DNA of 64,000 nt from Desmonostoc muscorum LEGE 12446 (GTDB lineage Bacteria > Cyanobacteriota > Cyanobacteriia > Cyanobacteriales > Nostocaceae), in assembly GCF_015207005.2 (NCBI RefSeq), contig NZ_JADEXS020000001.1, forward strand, positions 3,100,001-3,164,000, written 5' to 3'. Made by a program: the position numbers and the translations under genes. Shown in pieces: positions 62,997 through 64,000 of the stretch; positions within the stretch are counted from its first letter, which is position 1, and each line of letters begins with the position of its first letter. Below the pieces are notes generated by a model that had not been told where the DNA came from, did not search any database, and saw only the letters and a list, made by a program, of their open reading frames with translations.

Positions 62997-64000
62997 TCAG
63001 GTTGTCTCCGGACTAGTTCCGGGGTCTGTAGTTGGATTTCCCGTCCCACCACCTGTGTTGTCAGTTGGGTTTCCCGTCCCACCACCTGTGTTGTCAGTTG
63101 GATTTCCCGTCCCACCACCTGTGTTGTCAGTTGGATTTCCCGTCCCACCACCTGTGTTGTCAGTTGGGTTTCCCGTCCCACCACCTATGTTGTCAGTTGG
63201 GTTTCCCGTCCCACCACCTGTGTTGTCAGTTGGGGTTCCCGTCCCACCACCTATGTTGTCAGTTGGATTTCCCGTTCCACCACCTGTGTTGTCAGTTGGG
63301 GTTCCCGTTCCACCACCTGTGTTGTCAGTTGGGGTTCCCGTTCCACCACCTGTGTTGTCAGTTGGGGTTCCCGTTCCATTCCCAGGTGTTGGCTGGACTG
63401 AGGGATTTTGAGGTCTGGCTGTGGTTCCGCTGGAATCAACAGGAACGTTATTACTCTGAACATTGGTGTTATTATTACTCTCTGTAGTACCCCGAACAGT
63501 GTTTGTTAAGATTTGTCCTGTTTCCTCAAAGGAGTTTACTGGAGAGTCATCTGTTACGGTACTTCCTGAGGAATCATTTGTAACAGCGTCTTTGGTTGCA
63601 GAATTTGAAGGACTACTAGTTAACTCCAAGAAAGAAGGGTTTTCAACTACTCCCTGGCCTGTTACTGGGGACTGTGTTTGTAAGGCCGCAGCAGTTTCAG
63701 CTTGAACGCTGGCGATCGCTGGGTCAGGATTAGGTGTCATATTTTGCCTATTTAAATCCAGTCCCCGAACTAGATCGCTCGTTTCATAAAAATTTCTCAG
63801 ATCAAAATCGTATAAACCCTGAAATTTGCCTTTAACTATAACCATCAGCTGTCCTGCTTGCAGCACCTGGGTTTGAGAAGCTTCCTTGTTAGAAACTTCA
63901 ATGCCGCTATTTGTCAGGGCACCCACAATCGTGGTATCCGTTTGTTGATCGTACCGTACAAATAATGCTGAACCACGAATTGCCGCTGCTGCACTCGGCG
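62997..64000 (-). CDS. FecR-like domain protein with 11-residue Gly/Asn/Thr repeats, C-terminal part
   Basis: The frame stays open to the right edge, so this is the 3' part of a longer gene; an internal GTG at 63926 is not the start. The visible start reads SAAAAIRGSALFVRYDQQTD and TTIVGALTNSGIEVSNKEASQTQVLQAGQ, the tail of a FecR-type domain of cyanobacterial secreted proteins. A Ser/Thr/Asn-rich low-complexity segment follows, then ten copies of PTDNTGGGTGN, ending GTSPETT. Probably an extracytoplasmic or surface protein with a flexible stalk; a signal peptide would lie outside the window. Partner and function are unknown. Confidence 0.8.
   Translation of the reverse strand, partial: PSAAAAIRGSALFVRYDQQTDTTIVGALTNSGIEVSNKEASQTQVLQAGQLMVIVKGKFQGLYDFDLRNFYETSDLVRGLDLNRQNMTPNPDPAIASVQAETAAALQTQSPVTGQGVVENPSFLELTSSPSNSATKDAVTNDSSGSTVTDDSPVNSFEETGQILTNTVRGTTESNNNTNVQSNNVPVDSSGTTARPQNPSVQPTPGNGTGTPTDNTGGGTGTPTDNTGGGTGTPTDNTGGGTGNPTDNIGGGTGTPTDNTGGGTGNPTDNIGGGTGNPTDNTGGGTGNPTDNTGGGTGNPTDNTGGGTGNPTDNTGGGTGNPTTDPGTSPETT
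63039..63368. repeat. 33-bp tandem repeat, ten copies, coding
   Basis: Ten head-to-tail 33-base units encode TDNTGGGTGNP-type repeats; an eleventh is degenerate. Copies differ by a few bases (two read TDNI, four carry threonine in place of the second asparagine), giving a mosaic. The opposite strand is also open throughout, which creates false frames. Confidence 0.95.

Noticed and set aside
63039..63368. Regular 33-bp repeats that could be taken for a CRISPR array
   Set aside because: The units are contiguous with no spacers, remain in frame in a protein gene, and no cas genes are present.
63032..63487. Plus-strand open frames across the 33-bp repeat
   Set aside because: They are created by the repeat being open on both strands; the minus-strand frame continues into a FecR-like domain and is the real gene.

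Overview
The window reads as chromosomal DNA of a filamentous, hormogonium-forming cyanobacterium of the Nostoc/Anabaena/Tolypothrix kind. Evidence: an almost complete hps (hormogonium polysaccharide) locus, a CyaC-type adenylate cyclase, CrtR, NdhS, cyanobacteria-specific DUF families, many GCGATCGC (HIP1-like) octamers, moderate to low GC, and many short tandem heptamer/octamer arrays between genes. No phage, CRISPR array, plasmid function or intact transposase gene was seen. The assignment rests on gene content read by eye; no database was searched.

Layout. 1-7.5 kb: 5' part of hemF (minus), an SRPBCC-like protein, an Mrp/NBP35 ATPase, RodA, NdhS, a HAS-barrel protein and a CPA2 antiporter fused to Usp domains. 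7.9-10.4 kb: UDP-glucuronate decarboxylase and UDP-glucose dehydrogenase, closed by a clear intrinsic terminator. 10.7-15.6 kb: a DUF2993 protein (minus) and cobalamin-dependent MetH. 16.3-30.6 kb: the hps cluster, with HpsA, four pseudopilins, glycosyltransferases, a DUF2064 transferase and HpsJ. 30.9-36.4 kb: DUF502, NusB, FtsY and a GAF-SpoIIE phosphatase. 36.5-41.4 kb (minus): DUF2278-lamin-tail protein, PlsY, DUF3086, DUF3119 and an MlaE permease. 41.9-44.8 kb: a small membrane protein, SppA, chorismate mutase and an OGFr-domain protein. 45.1-45.7 kb: two adjacent small genes, each broken by one in-frame stop. 45.8-52.4 kb: CrtR, pyruvate kinase, an M61 peptidase, tRNA-Gly(UCC) and a TonB-like proline-rich protein. 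52.5-56.1 kb: CyaC. 57.2-64 kb: GNAT, a hypothetical protein, HisC, a YqiA-like esterase, glutathione reductase and the 3' part of a FecR-like protein with a 33-bp repeat.

How genes may work together. The hps genes are the best defined system: pseudopilins and HpsA probably form or decorate a type IV pilus/T2SS-like export apparatus, while the glycosyltransferases build the exported polysaccharide. The ugd and UDP-glucuronate decarboxylase genes 6 kb upstream make UDP-GlcA and UDP-xylose and might feed it, but this is inference. The minus-strand block PlsY/DUF3086/DUF3119/MlaE looks like an envelope-lipid neighbourhood. The hps system is already described in Nostoc punctiforme, so I do not claim it as new.

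The less expected material is in the repeats and relics: a 102-bp MITE with a perfect 10-bp target duplication, a second MITE-like element, a nested multi-hairpin element upstream of metH, a prepilin-leader relic inside the hps cluster, an octamer array built into the CyaC reading frame, and tandem arrays that begin at stop codons.
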